From: Mycobacteroides chelonae
GTDB taxonomy: Bacteria > Actinomycetota > Actinomycetes > Mycobacteriales > Mycobacteriaceae
Assembly (NCBI RefSeq): GCF_016767715.1
Contig: NZ_CP050145.1
Coordinates: 3,844,001 to 3,908,000, forward strand
Direction: 5' to 3'
Length of the DNA stretch: 64,000 bases
Shown piece after piece: positions 9,482-20,560 of the stretch. The position numbers and the translations under genes were made by a program. The notes beneath the pieces were generated by a model. It did no database searches. It was given only the letters and a program-made list of their open reading frames with translations, and was not told the DNA's origin. The number at the start of each line of letters is the position of its first letter. Within the stretch, counting starts at the first letter, position 1.

Positions 9482-9510
9482 TTAGGTCACCCTAAGTAGA
9501 CACATGTCTA
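9482..9510. promoter_or_regulatory. Two adjacent dyads upstream of choD
   Basis: Between guaB3 and choD lie TTAGG-N4-CCTAA (9482-9495) and TAGACA-N2-TGTCTA (9497-9510), the second running into the guaB3 stop codon. Both are candidate operators for choD. Neither fits a regulator I can name with confidence; the first has IdeR-like half-sites but the wrong spacing. Confidence 0.45.
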
Positions 9511-10644
9511 AGAGTTGACGGTCAGCCCGACCTTCTGAAATTCCTTCAGATCGCAGTATCCGGACTTCGCCATCGAACGACGGAGCCCACCAACAAGATT
9601 CAACGTGCCAAACGGGTCATCGGAAGGCCCGACGAGCACCTCGCTCAGCGGCGGCCGCTCCCCCACCGCCACCTGCAGCAGTGCGCCACGAGGCAGCGAG
9701 GGATGCGCGGCAGCATTCGGCCAGAACCACCCGTCACCGGCGGCCTCCTGGGCGGCGGCCAGCGGCGTCCCCAGCACGACGGCATCGGCACCGCAGGCGA
9801 TGGACTTCGCGAGGTCACCCGAGGTGTGGATGTCGCCATCGGCCAGCACATGCACGTACCGGCCACCCGTCTCGTCGAGATACTCACGGCGGGCCGCAGC
9901 GGCGTCGGCGATGGCGGTGGCCATCGCGACACTGATGCCCAGCACCTCTCCGCTAGTCGTCGCACCCGCGGTCTGCCCGTACCCGACGATGACACCGGCA
10001 GCACCCGTGCGCATCAGATGCAGCGCCGTGCGGTGGTCGATAACGCCACCGGCGACGACGGGGATATCCAGCTCGGAGATAAAGGTTTTCAGGTTGAGCG
10101 GCTCGCCGTCACGGGCCACCCGCTCGGCCGAGACGATGGTGCCGTGGATGACCAGCAGGTCGATACCGGCAGAGATCAAGTGCGGGGTCAGCAGCTGCGC
10201 ATTCTGCGGGCTCACCCGCACGGCGGTGGTCACTCCGGCACCGCGGACTTCGGCGATGGCCGTCGCCAGCAGCTCGGGATCGATTGGCGCCGAATGCAAC
10301 TGCTGCAGCAGCCGAATCGCGGCGGAAGGCTCGGGCTCCTTCTGGGCTACCTCGACCACCTCGGCGATGCGGGCCTCGACATCGGCGTGCCGGCCCCACA
10401 ATCCCTCGCCGTTGATGACGCCCAGCCCGCCGGCCCGCCCGAGTTCTATGGCGAATTGCGGCGAAACCAGCGCGTCGGTCGGGTGCGCCACCACCGGAAT
10501 TTCGAAGCGGTAGGCATCGAGCTGCCACGCCGTCGACACGTCCTGCGAGGAACGCGTGCGGCGCGACGGGACAATGTTTACGTCATCGAGTTCATAGGTA
10601 CGACGAGCTGTTCTGCCCATGCCGATTTCGACGAGGTCACGCAT
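9508..10644 (-). CDS. guaB3: GuaB3-type IMP dehydrogenase family protein
   Basis: The 378-residue TIM-barrel protein matches Rv3410c. It lacks the CBS pair of true IMP dehydrogenase, and the usual catalytic-loop Cys is missing: where GuaB2 has GPGSICTTR this protein has GYGQTAGATTS. The phosphate-binding part (VLADGDIHTSGDLAKSIACGADAVVLG) is intact. It therefore probably binds purine nucleotides but does not act as an ordinary IMP dehydrogenase; its role in mycobacteria is unsettled. It follows guaB2 after 26 bases and has its own AAGGAAG ribosome site, so the two form an operon. Confidence 0.93.
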   Translation of the reverse strand: MRDLVEIGMGRTARRTYELDDVNIVPSRRTRSSQDVSTAWQLDAYRFEIPVVAHPTDALVSPQFAIELGRAGGLGVINGEGLWGRHADVEARIAEVVEVAQKEPEPSAAIRLLQQLHSAPIDPELLATAIAEVRGAGVTTAVRVSPQNAQLLTPHLISAGIDLLVIHGTIVSAERVARDGEPLNLKTFISELDIPVVAGGVIDHRTALHLMRTGAAGVIVGYGQTAGATTSGEVLGISVAMATAIADAAAARREYLDETGGRYVHVLADGDIHTSGDLAKSIACGADAVVLGTPLAAAQEAAGDGWFWPNAAAHPSLPRGALLQVAVGERPPLSEVLVGPSDDPFGTLNLVGGLRRSMAKSGYCDLKEFQKVGLTVNS

Positions 10645-10670
10645 GTTGACTTCCTTTGCGGTGCCGACTG

Positions 10671-12206
<1,536 letters not shown>

Positions 12207-12357
12207 TCAAGCCTCCATGCCAGATAGCCGTCGTATACATCCCCAGTGCGCTATGGATGCGCAATAGAGCGGATTATGTCCATCCTATCGGCTCGCGTCG
12301 TTCTCGATATCCCCGGACATGCCCCAGGTGAGCTGGCGCGCGAACCCGCGAATTGCG

Positions 12358-12363
12358 TACTCT
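12358..12363 (+). promoter_or_regulatory. -10 hexamer TACTCT for the leaderless DUF5319 gene
   Basis: TACTCT is followed by AAGAGT (six bases) and the GTG at 12370. The same TANNNT-N6-start geometry recurs at other genes in this window. Confidence 0.6.
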
Positions 12364-12369
12364 AAGAGT

Positions 12370-12774
12370 GTGCGCGACCACTTTCCGCCGGGATTGCCAC
12401 CTGACCCCTTCGCCGACGATCCCCATGATCCGTCGGCCGCGCTCGATGCGATCGAGCCGGGCCAGCCGCTCGACCCGCAGGAGCGGATCGCGGTCGAGGA
12501 AGATCTCGCCGATCTCGCGGTCTACGAGGCGCTACTCGCCCACAAGGGGATTCGCGGGCTGGTCGTTTGCTGTGACGAATGCCAGCAGGACCACTATCAC
12601 GACTGGGACATGCTCCGCGCGAACCTGCTGCAGCTGCTCGTTGACGGAACCGTCCGTCCGCACGAACCGGCCTTCGATCCCGAGCCGGAAGCCTATGTGA
12701 CCTGGGATTACTGCCGCGGATACGCGGACGCCTCACTCAACGAGGCAGCGACGGACCGCGACGGATTCCGCTGA
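12370..12774 (+). CDS. DUF5319 protein (Rv3412 type)
   Basis: The start is set at GTG 12370 (134 residues), because homology to Rv3412 begins at RDHFPPGLPPDPFADDP and a leaderless -10 sits at the right distance; the ATG at 12319 would add 17 unrelated residues. The protein is acidic and has a conserved CCDECQQDHYHDWDML segment that could bind a metal, and a WDYCRGYADASLNEA tail. It is near-universal in mycobacteria at this place, between guaB2 and sigD/rsdA. Its function is unknown. Confidence 0.88.
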   Translation: MRDHFPPGLPPDPFADDPHDPSAALDAIEPGQPLDPQERIAVEEDLADLAVYEALLAHKGIRGLVVCCDECQQDHYHDWDMLRANLLQLLVDGTVRPHEPAFDPEPEAYVTWDYCRGYADASLNEAATDRDGFR

Positions 12775-12790
12775 TTTAGCCGCTTTCGGC

Positions 12791-14227
12791 TTACTCGCCG
12801 GCGCTCGCGCCCGAGCCGCTGCCGTGGCTGGACGACCCACCCCCGGGATTGGCCGGCGCCACCGGCACCGAAGTCATCGGCGGTGCGTGCCGCGACGGAC
12901 CGTCTACCCCCGAACCCGCGCTTCCGCCACCGCCAGGGAATCCGTTGATGCTCCCCGAGCCCGGGTTGTTCACGGAACCCGGGCTGTTCACCGAGCCGGG
13001 GCTGTTGATGGAACCGGGGTTGTTCACGGGTGCCTGGAAGATCGGTACCGAGTTGTCGGGGGTCCGAGTGATCGGTGACGGCGCCTGAATCGTCGTCGGC
13101 GCGGTGATAACCGGAGTGTCAGCGGCTCCGTGCGGGGTGGTGACGATGGTCACTCCGGCGGGAGTCGTCGGGGCGGTCACGATCGATGCCGTAGACGGCA
13201 CCACGGTGCTGACCGTCACGCTCGGCACCGACGTCGTCACCCCCGGGACCGACGTGGATGTCACGGGCGCCGAGGGTGCCGTCGTCGTCTCCGTCACGAT
13301 GGACGGGGTCGATGTAGCCGTTGATGTCGATATCGACGGTGTCGAGGTCACCGGCACCGTGGTCGAGGTGGAGCCAGCGGAGCCGGAAGTGCTCGTTGAT
13401 GTCGAACCAGGAGAGCTGGTCGTCTCCGTCGGCGACGAGGTGGTGGCGGTCGTCTCCGACGTGGATGTGGATGGCGTCGTGGACGTCGTATCCGATGCCG
13501 AGGTCGATATCGACGTCGTGGAAGTCGTCGAGGTCGTGGTGGCCGCAATAACCGGCGGTGACAGCATAATTCGCGGAGTCTCGGTCGCCATCTCCGGCGG
13601 CACCGTCGCCACAGGGTCCTTGGCGTCGATCCTGACCTCCGCCTGCTGTACCCGGCTGGCCAGTTCGGCCTTTTGCTGGGCATCGCCGACCTCGTTGACG
13701 CGCGCAGCTGCCACCCCGAGCTGCTGCTGCGCGCCCTCCCAATCACCTTGGGAAATAAGCTTTTCCACCTGGGCGAGTTCGGTCTGCGCCGAGAGCACCA
13801 CGGGGTCGGTGCGCACCGCCGGCGCCGCGCCGAACAACGAGGTTCGCAGCCCATACAACGCGTCCCCGGGATGCGATTGGTAAACTGCCGCGCCGAATCC
13901 GCCGAAGAGCAAGGTGACGGCGGCGGCCGAACCCACCGTCGTGGCCAGCAGCCGGGAACGGACGCCACGCTCACGCAGTGCGTTACGCGCCTGCCCGAGA
14001 GTGGGTTTGGCCGGCATCGGTTCGCGCCCAACATCCTCGCGCCACGCCGCCAACATCATCGCCACGGCGTACTCGTCGGAATCGGAAGTCGCCACCGGCA
14101 GATCTGCAGCGATGGCATCGATCATCCGATTGGTGCGCCGCAGTGCCGCGAGGTCCTCGGGACCCTCGTTCTCCTGCCAGCCCTGGCCGCCGGGGAACCA
14201 TCCGCGTCCATCAGCCACGGTGATCAC
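12791..14227 (-). CDS. rsdA: RsdA, anti-sigma-D factor with expanded Ser/Thr/Pro tail
   Basis: The gene overlaps the end of sigD by 17 bases, as anti-sigma genes often do. The N-terminal cytosolic part (MLAAWREDVG near residue 58) resembles the SigD-binding end of Rv3413c, followed by one membrane span (about 94-114) and SHPGDALYGLRTSLFG. The extracytoplasmic part is far longer than in M. tuberculosis (478 against about 300 residues): a Ser/Thr-rich stretch of about 150 residues, then repeated x-PGS-x units near the end. In the family, proteolysis of RsdA frees SigD. GTG 14227 and GTG 14218 are both possible starts. Confidence 0.87.
   Translation of the reverse strand: MITVADGRGWFPGGQGWQENEGPEDLAALRRTNRMIDAIAADLPVATSDSDEYAVAMMLAAWREDVGREPMPAKPTLGQARNALRERGVRSRLLATTVGSAAAVTLLFGGFGAAVYQSHPGDALYGLRTSLFGAAPAVRTDPVVLSAQTELAQVEKLISQGDWEGAQQQLGVAAARVNEVGDAQQKAELASRVQQAEVRIDAKDPVATVPPEMATETPRIMLSPPVIAATTTSTTSTTSISTSASDTTSTTPSTSTSETTATTSSPTETTSSPGSTSTSTSGSAGSTSTTVPVTSTPSISTSTATSTPSIVTETTTAPSAPVTSTSVPGVTTSVPSVTVSTVVPSTASIVTAPTTPAGVTIVTTPHGAADTPVITAPTTIQAPSPITRTPDNSVPIFQAPVNNPGSINSPGSVNSPGSVNNPGSGSINGFPGGGGSAGSGVDGPSRHAPPMTSVPVAPANPGGGSSSHGSGSGASAGE
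12935..13035 (-). repeat. Short tandem repeat coding for PGS units in RsdA
   Basis: Near the 3' end of rsdA the sequence repeats a 15-18 base unit with the core CCCGG or CCGGG, coding for NNPGS, NSPGS and similar units at least four times. Such a tract is expected to vary in copy number between strains. Confidence 0.6.
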
Positions 14228-14792
14228 CGCCCGCCCGCGTCATCTCTGCCTTCAGTCTCTGTAATGCCCGGTGCTGCGCCACCCGCACCGCGCCCGCACT
14301 ACTACCCACCGCATCGGCGGTCTCTTCCGCCGACAGACCGACGACGACCCGAAGGATCAGGATCTCGCGCTGTTTCTCGGGCAGCACTTCCAGCAGGGCC
14401 TGCATCCGTCGCGCCGACTCGGAGTTCAACGCCTCCTGCTCGGGCCCCGCATGGCGGTCGAACTGTTCCGGAAGGCTCTCAGCCGGATCGGACTTGTCTC
14501 GAGCCATCGCACGATGCGCATCGGCCACCTTGTGCGCGGCAATGCCGTACACAAAAGCCAGGAACGGGCGTCCCTGATCCTGATAGCGAGGCAGCGCTGC
14601 GATCACCGCGAGACACACCTCCTGCGCAACATCGTCCGCGGAGAGACCACTTCTTTCCGCAGTGCCGACCCGCGCGCGGCAATATCGCACCACGACGGGC
14701 CGGATGGCACTAAGTACCTCGGAGAGCGCGTCGCGATCGCCTTTGACGGCAGCAGCAACGACGTCGTCGAGCCCGCTCTCCGTACTTGTCAT
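14211..14792 (-). CDS. sigD: ECF sigma factor SigD
   Basis: The 193-residue protein has sigma region 2 (VVVRYCRARVG, DDVAQEVCLAVIAALPRYQDQGRPFLAFVYGIA read as separate motifs) and region 4 (LLEVLPEKQREILILRVVVGLSAEETADAVGSS with the usual helix-turn-helix). It matches Rv3414c in order and length. In M. tuberculosis SigD controls ribosomal and resuscitation-promoting genes under starvation and is held by RsdA, whose gene overlaps this one. ATG 14792 is used. Confidence 0.95.
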   Translation of the reverse strand: MTSTESGLDDVVAAAVKGDRDALSEVLSAIRPVVVRYCRARVGTAERSGLSADDVAQEVCLAVIAALPRYQDQGRPFLAFVYGIAAHKVADAHRAMARDKSDPAESLPEQFDRHAGPEQEALNSESARRMQALLEVLPEKQREILILRVVVGLSAEETADAVGSSAGAVRVAQHRALQRLKAEMTRAGGDHRG

Positions 14793-14881
14793 CGACTGCG
14801 CATTCCCCAGCGTTACGTGTGATGCACCGTGGTGGTGCTGTTACCTAGGACAATAGCGTTGGCTGCAGACGGGGAACGCAT

Positions 14882-15709
14882 TTAGTCCACCGCCTCAAGA
14901 CGCCAACGGCCGCCCGCACGGGCTATCCAGGCGGCGCAGTCGCGGCGAACAGCAACAAGGTCTTCGTGGCCCTGCCCCACATCTCCGGAGGCCGGCAGAC
15001 TCGCCAACATCGCCGCCAGCGCCCAGCGCAGCGGCACCAGTGCGTTCACCGTCGCAGCCTGCAATCCGCGGGCGGCGACGACCGCGGACTCATCGAAATC
15101 ACCGGCGCTGCTGAGCGCCGCCGCGAGCACCATCGCCGTCTTGACCTGGTGCCTTACCGAAGGCACGTCACGCGCGAGACGTTCGGCGGTGCGGGCGTAC
15201 CGCAGCGACCGCGCACCGTCTCCGGAGACCATCGCCAGCTCGGCGCGCACCCAGGCCAGCCGCAAAGGCAGGCGCCACGGCCAACGAACATCACCGTGCG
15301 CAGACAATGGCTCAGCCTGATCCAGTAAAGACTGAGCAAGCGGGAACCGGGCCAGTCCCAGCGCATCGGCCGCCAACCCGATGAGCGCATCGGATCGAGC
15401 CTCCGCATCAGCGTCGGCCATCGCCAACGCTCGGCCGTCCAACCCACGCGCCTGTGCATGCCACCCGAGCTGACGCGCGAGGGATGCGCGTGTGCTCAGC
15501 GTGCGCGAAGCCAAGCCGCCGGGCCGGGACACCGCGATGGCGTTCAGCTCCGCATGCGCGGCCGCATAGCGTCCGGCTCCCCCGAGCGCCACGGCACGCA
15601 ACCAGACATCCTCGGGCGTGGCGGCGGGAGGCAATGGCCAGATTGCTGGATGCGGACCGAAGGCTGCGGCGGTAAGCGCGGCGGCTGCGGACGATCGGAA
15701 AGTCACCAT
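14882..15709 (-). CDS. Rv3415c-type helical-repeat protein
   Basis: The ATG at 15709 gives 275 residues, the same length as Rv3415c, so it is preferred over the upstream ATG 15778. The product is Ala/Leu-rich and made of paired helices resembling tetratricopeptide-like repeats (GRYAAAHAELNAIA, LARFPLAQSLLDQA, GARSLRYARTAERLA). There is no signal peptide or membrane span. It lies between sigD and whiB3 in all these genomes, but its function is not known to me. Confidence 0.8.
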   Translation of the reverse strand: MVTFRSSAAAALTAAAFGPHPAIWPLPPAATPEDVWLRAVALGGAGRYAAAHAELNAIAVSRPGGLASRTLSTRASLARQLGWHAQARGLDGRALAMADADAEARSDALIGLAADALGLARFPLAQSLLDQAEPLSAHGDVRWPWRLPLRLAWVRAELAMVSGDGARSLRYARTAERLARDVPSVRHQVKTAMVLAAALSSAGDFDESAVVAARGLQAATVNALVPLRWALAAMLASLPASGDVGQGHEDLVAVRRDCAAWIARAGGRWRLEAVD

Positions 15710-15953
15710 GGGCGCGGTCACGGTACCAATTCCCCAAGAAATGGAGTTAACAGTTGATGCAGCGGATGTTAAATCCACGTCAACGGATGGCGTAAACAGT
15801 TGCCGAACGCCGCGTTAAGGAAACGGAAAACCCACGGCCAAAACGGGCTGACCACGCAGGTGAGCGAGCGTTACATACCAACGAAGAGCAAAGACGATGA
15901 ACGTGATGTTAATTCTGGACCTAGTGGCGTGATGTTGCCATGATCATCGCCTA
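15710..15953. other. Gap between the Rv3415c-type gene and the whiB3 promoter
   Basis: This stretch is less GC-rich than the coding sequence and has no credible open frame. It contains TTGACG-like and GTTAAC elements and must hold the promoter of the minus-strand gene, which I cannot place exactly. Confidence 0.5.
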
Positions 15954-15983
15954 TTGACTGGATTTCGACCGCGCACCTACTTT
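15954..15983 (+). promoter_or_regulatory. SigA-type promoter of whiB3
   Basis: TTGACT (15954-15959) and TACTTT (15978-15983) are separated by 18 bases, a good housekeeping promoter. The start point would be near 15990, leaving a leader of about 80 bases before the whiB3 ATG. Confidence 0.65.
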
Positions 15984-16070
15984 GTGTACACCGCTTGTCA
16001 TCGGCGACACGTCTGGTGCTACTTCACTCACGCGCAGGTCGACTGCGCGCGCAGCGAGAGGGTTAACCAC

Positions 16071-16361
16071 ATGCCGCAGCCACAGCAATTGCCTGGGCCC
16101 AACGCAGATATTTGGGATTGGCAGATGAAGGGCCTTTGCCGAGGGGTCGATTCGTCAGTGTTCTTTCATCCCGACGGTGAACGCGGCCGCGCCCGCGCAC
16201 AACGCGAGATGAAGGCCAAGGAGATGTGCCGGGCATGCCCGGTGCTGGTGCAGTGCCGCGCACATGCGCTGGCCGTCGCCGAGCCCTACGGAATCTGGGG
16301 TGGACTTTCGGAGTCCGAGCGCGAATTGATCCTGCGCCGCGGGATACGTCGCTCCGCGTAA
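16071..16361 (+). CDS. whiB3: WhiB3, iron-sulfur redox-sensing transcription regulator
   Basis: ATG 16071 with GAGAGGG upstream gives 96 residues; a longer upstream frame is rejected because it lacks homology. Four Cys (23, 53, 56, 62) in C...CxxC...C form the [4Fe-4S] ligand set, and GIWGG(L) is the turn that contacts sigma factor region 4, followed by a basic tail (RRGIRRSA). In M. tuberculosis WhiB3 (Rv3416) senses redox and nitric oxide and controls lipid synthesis. It has its own promoter and a strong terminator. Confidence 0.96.
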   Translation: MPQPQQLPGPNADIWDWQMKGLCRGVDSSVFFHPDGERGRARAQREMKAKEMCRACPVLVQCRAHALAVAEPYGIWGGLSESERELILRRGIRRSA

Positions 16362-16374
16362 TACGTACAGCACG

Positions 16375-16414
16375 CGTTGGGCCCCCGCGACCAGATGGCG
16401 GCGGGGGCCCAACG
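16375..16414. terminator. Bidirectional terminator between whiB3 and the lipoprotein gene
   Basis: CGTTGGGCCCCCGC (16375-16388) pairs perfectly with GCGGGGGCCCAACG (16401-16414) over a 12-base loop. It lies between two convergent stop codons and has short T-rich flanks only. Confidence 0.8.
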
Positions 16415-16429
16415 TTTGCGGAGATCGAC

Positions 16430-16771
16430 CTAGGCGGAGGAACCCGCCGACTGGTCGTCGACCTTCCAGTTGAAAGAAATCTGCGATCCCTGGACCGCGG
16501 TCGCGGTGACCGTGACGCCGATGGTCTTCCCCTCTCCGTCGACGACCGCGCACCGCTGCGTTGCACCCTTCTCACCCTTCAGCGGCCCGTCACACGAGGC
16601 ACTGGTGAGCGCGACCCCGGTCTTGTCCCTGATTCCGTCCTTGAGCCCCTGCTCCAGCTTCGCCTTGGCGAGCTCGGGGGACGACGACCCCAGGCTGAAG
16701 TTCGCCTCACAGCCCGAGAGCAACAGCCCAGCCAGGGCAACCGCCGTCAGTCGTGACATCTGAGTAGCCAT
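16430..16771 (-). CDS. DUF4333-type lipoprotein
   Basis: The 113-residue product has a lipoprotein signal peptide with lipobox LLSGC (Cys21). The mature part has a pair of conserved Cys (SASCDGPL and TQRCAVVDGEG) and the GKTIGVTVTATAVQG strand typical of DUF4333, a small fold common in mycobacterial secreted lipoproteins and T7S-linked proteins. It lies alone between the whiB3 and groEL1 terminators, so it is its own transcription unit. Role unknown, presumably at the outer face of the membrane. Confidence 0.85.
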   Translation of the reverse strand: MATQMSRLTAVALAGLLLSGCEANFSLGSSSPELAKAKLEQGLKDGIRDKTGVALTSASCDGPLKGEKGATQRCAVVDGEGKTIGVTVTATAVQGSQISFNWKVDDQSAGSSA

Positions 16772-16793
16772 CTGTTCAGTAAACCTCCGACAG

Positions 16794-16836
16794 ACGAAAA
16801 CACCCCCGGGTCCTCGTAGGCCGGGGGTGTTTTCGT
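16794..16836 (-). terminator. Terminator of groEL1
   Basis: A 16-bp perfect stem (ACGAAAACACCCCCGG against CCGGGGGTGTTTTCGT) with an 11-base loop lies 9 bases past the groEL1 stop. The A/T-rich outer ends give a U-tract in either direction. Confidence 0.88.
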
Positions 16837-16844
16837 AGCGCTAT

Positions 16845-18473
<1,629 letters not shown>

Positions 18474-18510
18474 CTATTCGGCTGATTCAGTACCGGACAG
18501 GAATAGGTAA

Positions 18511-18562
18511 AAACGCGTGCCGCCCCGGAAATCGCCTGCGGTGCAGGCCGATTCCGGGGCGG
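18511..18562 (-). terminator. Hairpin with U-tract between groES and groEL1 (attenuator candidate)
   Basis: CCGCCCCGGAA (18520-18530) pairs with TTCCGGGGCGG (18552-18562); the stem continues inwards with TCG/CGA and CCTGC/GCAGG. On the minus strand the hairpin is followed six bases later by TTTTT. It has the form of an intrinsic terminator inside the operon. Confidence 0.75.
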
Positions 18563-18572
18563 TCACACGGTG

Positions 18573-18872
18573 TTACTTGCTAACGACAGCCAGCACGTCG
18601 CGAGCCGACAGGATCAAGTACTCCTCGCCGTTGTACTTGATCTCGGTGCCGCCGTACTTGCTGTAGATGACGACGTCGCCTTCGGACACGTCCAGGGGGA
18701 TCCGCTTGTCGCCATCCTCATCCCAGCGGCCGGGGCCAACTGCGACGACGGTGCCTTCTTGCGGCTTCTCCTTGGCGGTGTCCGGGATGACCAGACCGGA
18801 AGCGGTCGTGGTCTCGGCCTCATTGGCCTGAACGAGGATCTTGTCCTCGAGTGGCTTGATGTTCACGGCCAC
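18573..18872 (-). CDS. groS: Co-chaperonin GroES
   Basis: GTG 18872 gives 99 residues ([18 protein letters not shown]...), one shorter than M. tuberculosis GroES, with GGAAAGGG upstream; the longer frame back to 18935 has no homology. The mobile loop ([21 protein letters not shown]) and the [16 protein letters not shown] end are intact. GroES caps the GroEL ring. The gene heads the operon behind a CIRCE operator, so HrcA should repress it and heat shock should induce it. Confidence 0.97.
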   Translation of the reverse strand: MAVNIKPLEDKILVQANEAETTTASGLVIPDTAKEKPQEGTVVAVGPGRWDEDGDKRIPLDVSEGDVVIYSKYGGTEIKYNGEEYLILSARDVLAVVSK

Positions 18873-19008
18873 AGTGATCCCTTTCCCTCTCAGGGTGGCT
18901 CGGTGGGCCTGATGCCCATGAGCCTGGATTGTCAACAGATGTTTCGGCGGCCGGATGAGTGTCGCGCCGTCGTCGCGGGTGCCGACACGACGTCCAACCG
19001 ATCGCCAT

Positions 19009-19035
19009 CTAGCACTCTATACATGAGAGTGCTAG
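19009..19035 (-). promoter_or_regulatory. CIRCE operator (HrcA site) of groES-groEL1
   Basis: CTAGCACTC-N9-GAGTGCTAG is a perfect 9-bp inverted repeat and fits the CIRCE consensus. On the minus strand it overlaps a promoter with TTGAGC (19042-19037) and TATAGA (19021-19016), 15 bases apart, so HrcA would block polymerase. The leader to groES is about 135 bases. Confidence 0.95.
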
Positions 19036-19055
19036 CGCTCAAGGCTGGGTTCTCG

Positions 19056-19526
19056 TTACCCGCTCAGAGTCTCGGGATCCATGAGCAGATGTGCCGACAC
19101 ATCGCCGATCATCTCGACATCCACCCGGCGCGAGCTGAAGTACCAACCCCGCTCGTCCCGGGCGAATGTGTCCCGATATCGGCCCACGACGATCGGCTGC
19201 AGCGGCAGCTGCTCGGTGGCCTGCACCACGCAAAACGTCGACCGGGCCGAGGCTGTGCCGTCGTCGGTGACCTCGACGATCGGGTTGAGCACCAGATGCC
19301 TGGTGCGCGGTGTGCCGCCGGTCTCGCGGTAGCGACGAGTGGTGGTGAAGAAGAGCTTGGTGATGGCCGAGGCGCCGGACACACTGCCCTGCTCGCCGCC
19401 GAAGGAGCCGCGGCCGAGGAGCTCCCCGACTCCGTCGAAGTCCCCCGCGTCCATCAGCTCGGCGTATCGATACAACAGATCGGCGATGGCAAGGCGGTCG
19501 GCCACGCTGTCGCTGGGGCCCGTCAC
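19056..19526 (-). CDS. SnoaL/NTF2-like protein coupled to tsaD
   Basis: The GTG at 19526 overlaps the tsaD stop (GTGA) and gives 156 residues. The sequence has the SnoaL-type pattern: [28 protein letters not shown], then [21 protein letters not shown] and a strand pair near the end ([16 protein letters not shown]). Such proteins bind small hydrophobic ligands or act as isomerases and hydratases. I see no counterpart at this place in M. tuberculosis. It lies between the CIRCE region and the tsaD run. Confidence 0.8.
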   Translation of the reverse strand: MTGPSDSVADRLAIADLLYRYAELMDAGDFDGVGELLGRGSFGGEQGSVSGASAITKLFFTTTRRYRETGGTPRTRHLVLNPIVEVTDDGTASARSTFCVVQATEQLPLQPIVVGRYRDTFARDERGWYFSSRRVDVEMIGDVSAHLLMDPETLSG

Positions 19527-20548
19527 CGCACCTGCCCCTTCACCACCGGCAGCCCAGGATCCGCCGCGGCCTGCAGCGAGGAGGGCTCGGCGCCCGCAGC
19601 CACCAGATGCGCCGCGAAGGAAGCGATCATGGCGCCGTTGTCGGTGCACAACCGCAGCGGTGGCACGCGAAGCGTCAGACCGGCCTCGGCACACCTCTGC
19701 TCGGCAAGTACGCGTACCCGCGAGTTGGCGGCCACACCACCGGCGATCAGCAGCGTCGAGACCCCCAGGTCCGCCGCCGCGCGCACCGCCTTCATGGTCA
19801 ACACATCGGCGACCGCCTCCTGAAAGCCCGCAGCGACATCGGCGGGCACAAAGTCGGGAGTTTTCTCCACATACCGCGCGACCGCCGTCTTGAGCCCTGA
19901 GAAGCTGAAACTGTGCCGGGCATCCTGTGGCCTCATCATGCCTCGCGGAAACGGGACAGCCGATGAATCTCCTTGTTGCGCAAGCTCGTCGAGCACCCTG
20001 CCGCCCGGGTACCCCAGACCGAGTAGCCGCGCGACCTTGTCGTAGGCCTCACCGGCGGCATCATCCACCGTGGCACCGAGCTCCTCGATGGGCTCGGCCA
20101 GCGAGCGCACATGCAGCAGGCTGGTGTGCCCGCCCGAGACCAACAGCGCCACGCATTCGGGCAGCGGCCCGTTCTCGTAGACGTCGGCGGCAATGTGCCC
20201 GCCCAGATGGTTCACCCCATAGAAGGGCACACCCCAGGCCAATGCCAGCCCCTTGGCGGCCGATACCCCGACCAGAAGCGCACCCGCAAGACCCGGACCG
20301 ATGGTCGCAGCGACCACGTCGGGCTTCTGCACGCCGGCGATGTCCAGCGCGCGCCGGGCGGTAACGCCAAGTGCCTCCAGATGCGCGCGGGACGCGATCT
20401 CCGGCACCACCCCACCGAAACGTGCGTGCTCGTCGACGCTGGAAGCCACCTCATCGGCCAACAACACCACCGACCCGTCGGGGGTCAGCTCGGCGATACC
20501 CACTCCGGTTTCGTCGCAGGAGCTTTCGATGGCGAGGATAACTGTCAT
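19523..20548 (-). CDS. tsaD: tRNA N6-adenosine threonylcarbamoyltransferase TsaD
   Basis: The 341-residue ASKHA-fold enzyme has the start [12 protein letters not shown], the metal ligands HLEAL and HLGGH (HxxxH), and [10 protein letters not shown]. It transfers threonylcarbamoyl to A37 of ANN-decoding tRNAs together with TsaB and TsaE, both encoded two genes upstream. Same order as Rv3419c. It follows rimI after 12 bases. Confidence 0.97.
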   Translation of the reverse strand: MTVILAIESSCDETGVGIAELTPDGSVVLLADEVASSVDEHARFGGVVPEIASRAHLEALGVTARRALDIAGVQKPDVVAATIGPGLAGALLVGVSAAKGLALAWGVPFYGVNHLGGHIAADVYENGPLPECVALLVSGGHTSLLHVRSLAEPIEELGATVDDAAGEAYDKVARLLGLGYPGGRVLDELAQQGDSSAVPFPRGMMRPQDARHSFSFSGLKTAVARYVEKTPDFVPADVAAGFQEAVADVLTMKAVRAAADLGVSTLLIAGGVAANSRVRVLAEQRCAEAGLTLRVPPLRLCTDNGAMIASFAAHLVAAGAEPSSLQAAADPGLPVVKGQVR

Positions 20549-20560
20549 GGCCGCACCAGC

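Noticed and set aside
9482..9495. IdeR iron box before choD
   Set aside because: TTAGG and CCTAA half-sites are only 4 bases apart, against 9 in the 19-bp iron box.
13104..13883. Open frame of 259 residues opposite rsdA, rich in Val, Asp and Gly
   Set aside because: It is the antisense of the Ser/Thr-rich tail; codon bias makes it open. No homology and no ribosome site.
14791..14816. SigD-type autoregulatory promoter GTAACGCT...CGAT before sigD
   Set aside because: The CGAT would overlap the sigD ATG, placing the start inside the gene; I am also not certain of the consensus.
15954..16070. Longer WhiB3 start upstream of ATG 16071
   Set aside because: The extra residues lack similarity to WhiB3 and would lie over the promoter; a good ribosome site precedes 16071.
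18873..18935. Extended GroES N-terminus
   Set aside because: GroES begins at VNIKPLEDK in the family; the 21 extra residues lie over the ribosome site GGAAAGGG.
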